DNA from: Nonlabens sp.
Lineage (GTDB): Bacteria; Bacteroidota; Bacteroidia; Flavobacteriales; Flavobacteriaceae
Reading direction: 5' to 3'
DNA length: 6,233 bases
NCBI GenBank assembly: GCA_023301395.1
Contig: JALZUY010000186.1
Coordinates: 1-6,233, forward strand
A program made the position numbers and the translations under genes. The notes below the pieces were generated by a model. The model did no database searches and was not told the origin of the DNA. It was given only the letters and a program-made list of their open reading frames with translations. Below, one piece after another: positions 6,210-6,233 of this stretch (its first letter is position 1; every line of letters begins with the position of its first letter).

Positions 6210-6233
6210 AAAAAGCAGCTCGATATCGAGCTG
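6210..6233 (+). terminator. Probable cluster terminator, cut by the window end
   Basis: CAGCTCG (6216-6222) and CGAGCTG (6227-6233) form a perfect 7-bp stem with loop ATAT, starting 27 bp after the barrel gene stop. An A-run (6210-6214) precedes it. If a matching T-run follows beyond the window, this is a bidirectional intrinsic terminator. The T-run itself cannot be seen. Confidence 0.6.

Overview
The window looks like a chromosomal piece of a marine-type flavobacterium (Bacteroidota, Flavobacteriaceae). The DNA is AT-rich and the genes lack clear Shine-Dalgarno sequences. Exported proteins have signal peptides cleaved just before Gln. Two genes belong to the Bacteroidota-restricted GLPGLI family, and they are followed by a TonB-dependent-receptor-like outer-membrane barrel with an N-terminal carboxypeptidase-regulatory-like domain. 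A near-copy of the palindrome CGCTTTCGCGAAAGCG, which I associate with marine Flavobacteriaceae such as Nonlabens or Dokdonia, adds weak support. The genus is not proven.

Layout. Positions 1-1411, minus strand: a membrane sensor histidine kinase, cut by the left window edge inside its ATPase domain. Positions 1412-1549: a divergent control region with three GTTAAC hexamers repeated exactly every 10 bp, flanked on each side by a Bacteroidota -7-like box facing its own gene. Positions 1550-2422 and 2506-3375, plus strand: two tandem, diverged GLPGLI paralogues separated by 83 bp that contain a perfect hairpin. Positions 3376-3483: a spacer with a terminator-like stem-loop. Positions 3484-6189: a 901-residue outer-membrane beta-barrel protein. 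From 6190 to the window end there is a stem-loop that looks like the terminator of the cluster.

Working model (inference). The kinase senses an envelope signal through a periplasmic domain of about 230 residues that I cannot assign to a family. It would act on a response regulator that is not in the window and is probably encoded just beyond position 1. That regulator would bind the tandem GTTAAC repeats and switch on the three exported or envelope proteins, and possibly the kinase itself. The GLPGLI proteins would be periplasmic or surface partners of the outer-membrane barrel. The substrate or stress handled by this module cannot be read from the sequence. No mobile element, CRISPR array, tRNA or rRNA was seen, and no stretch of more than 300 bases lacks a gene.
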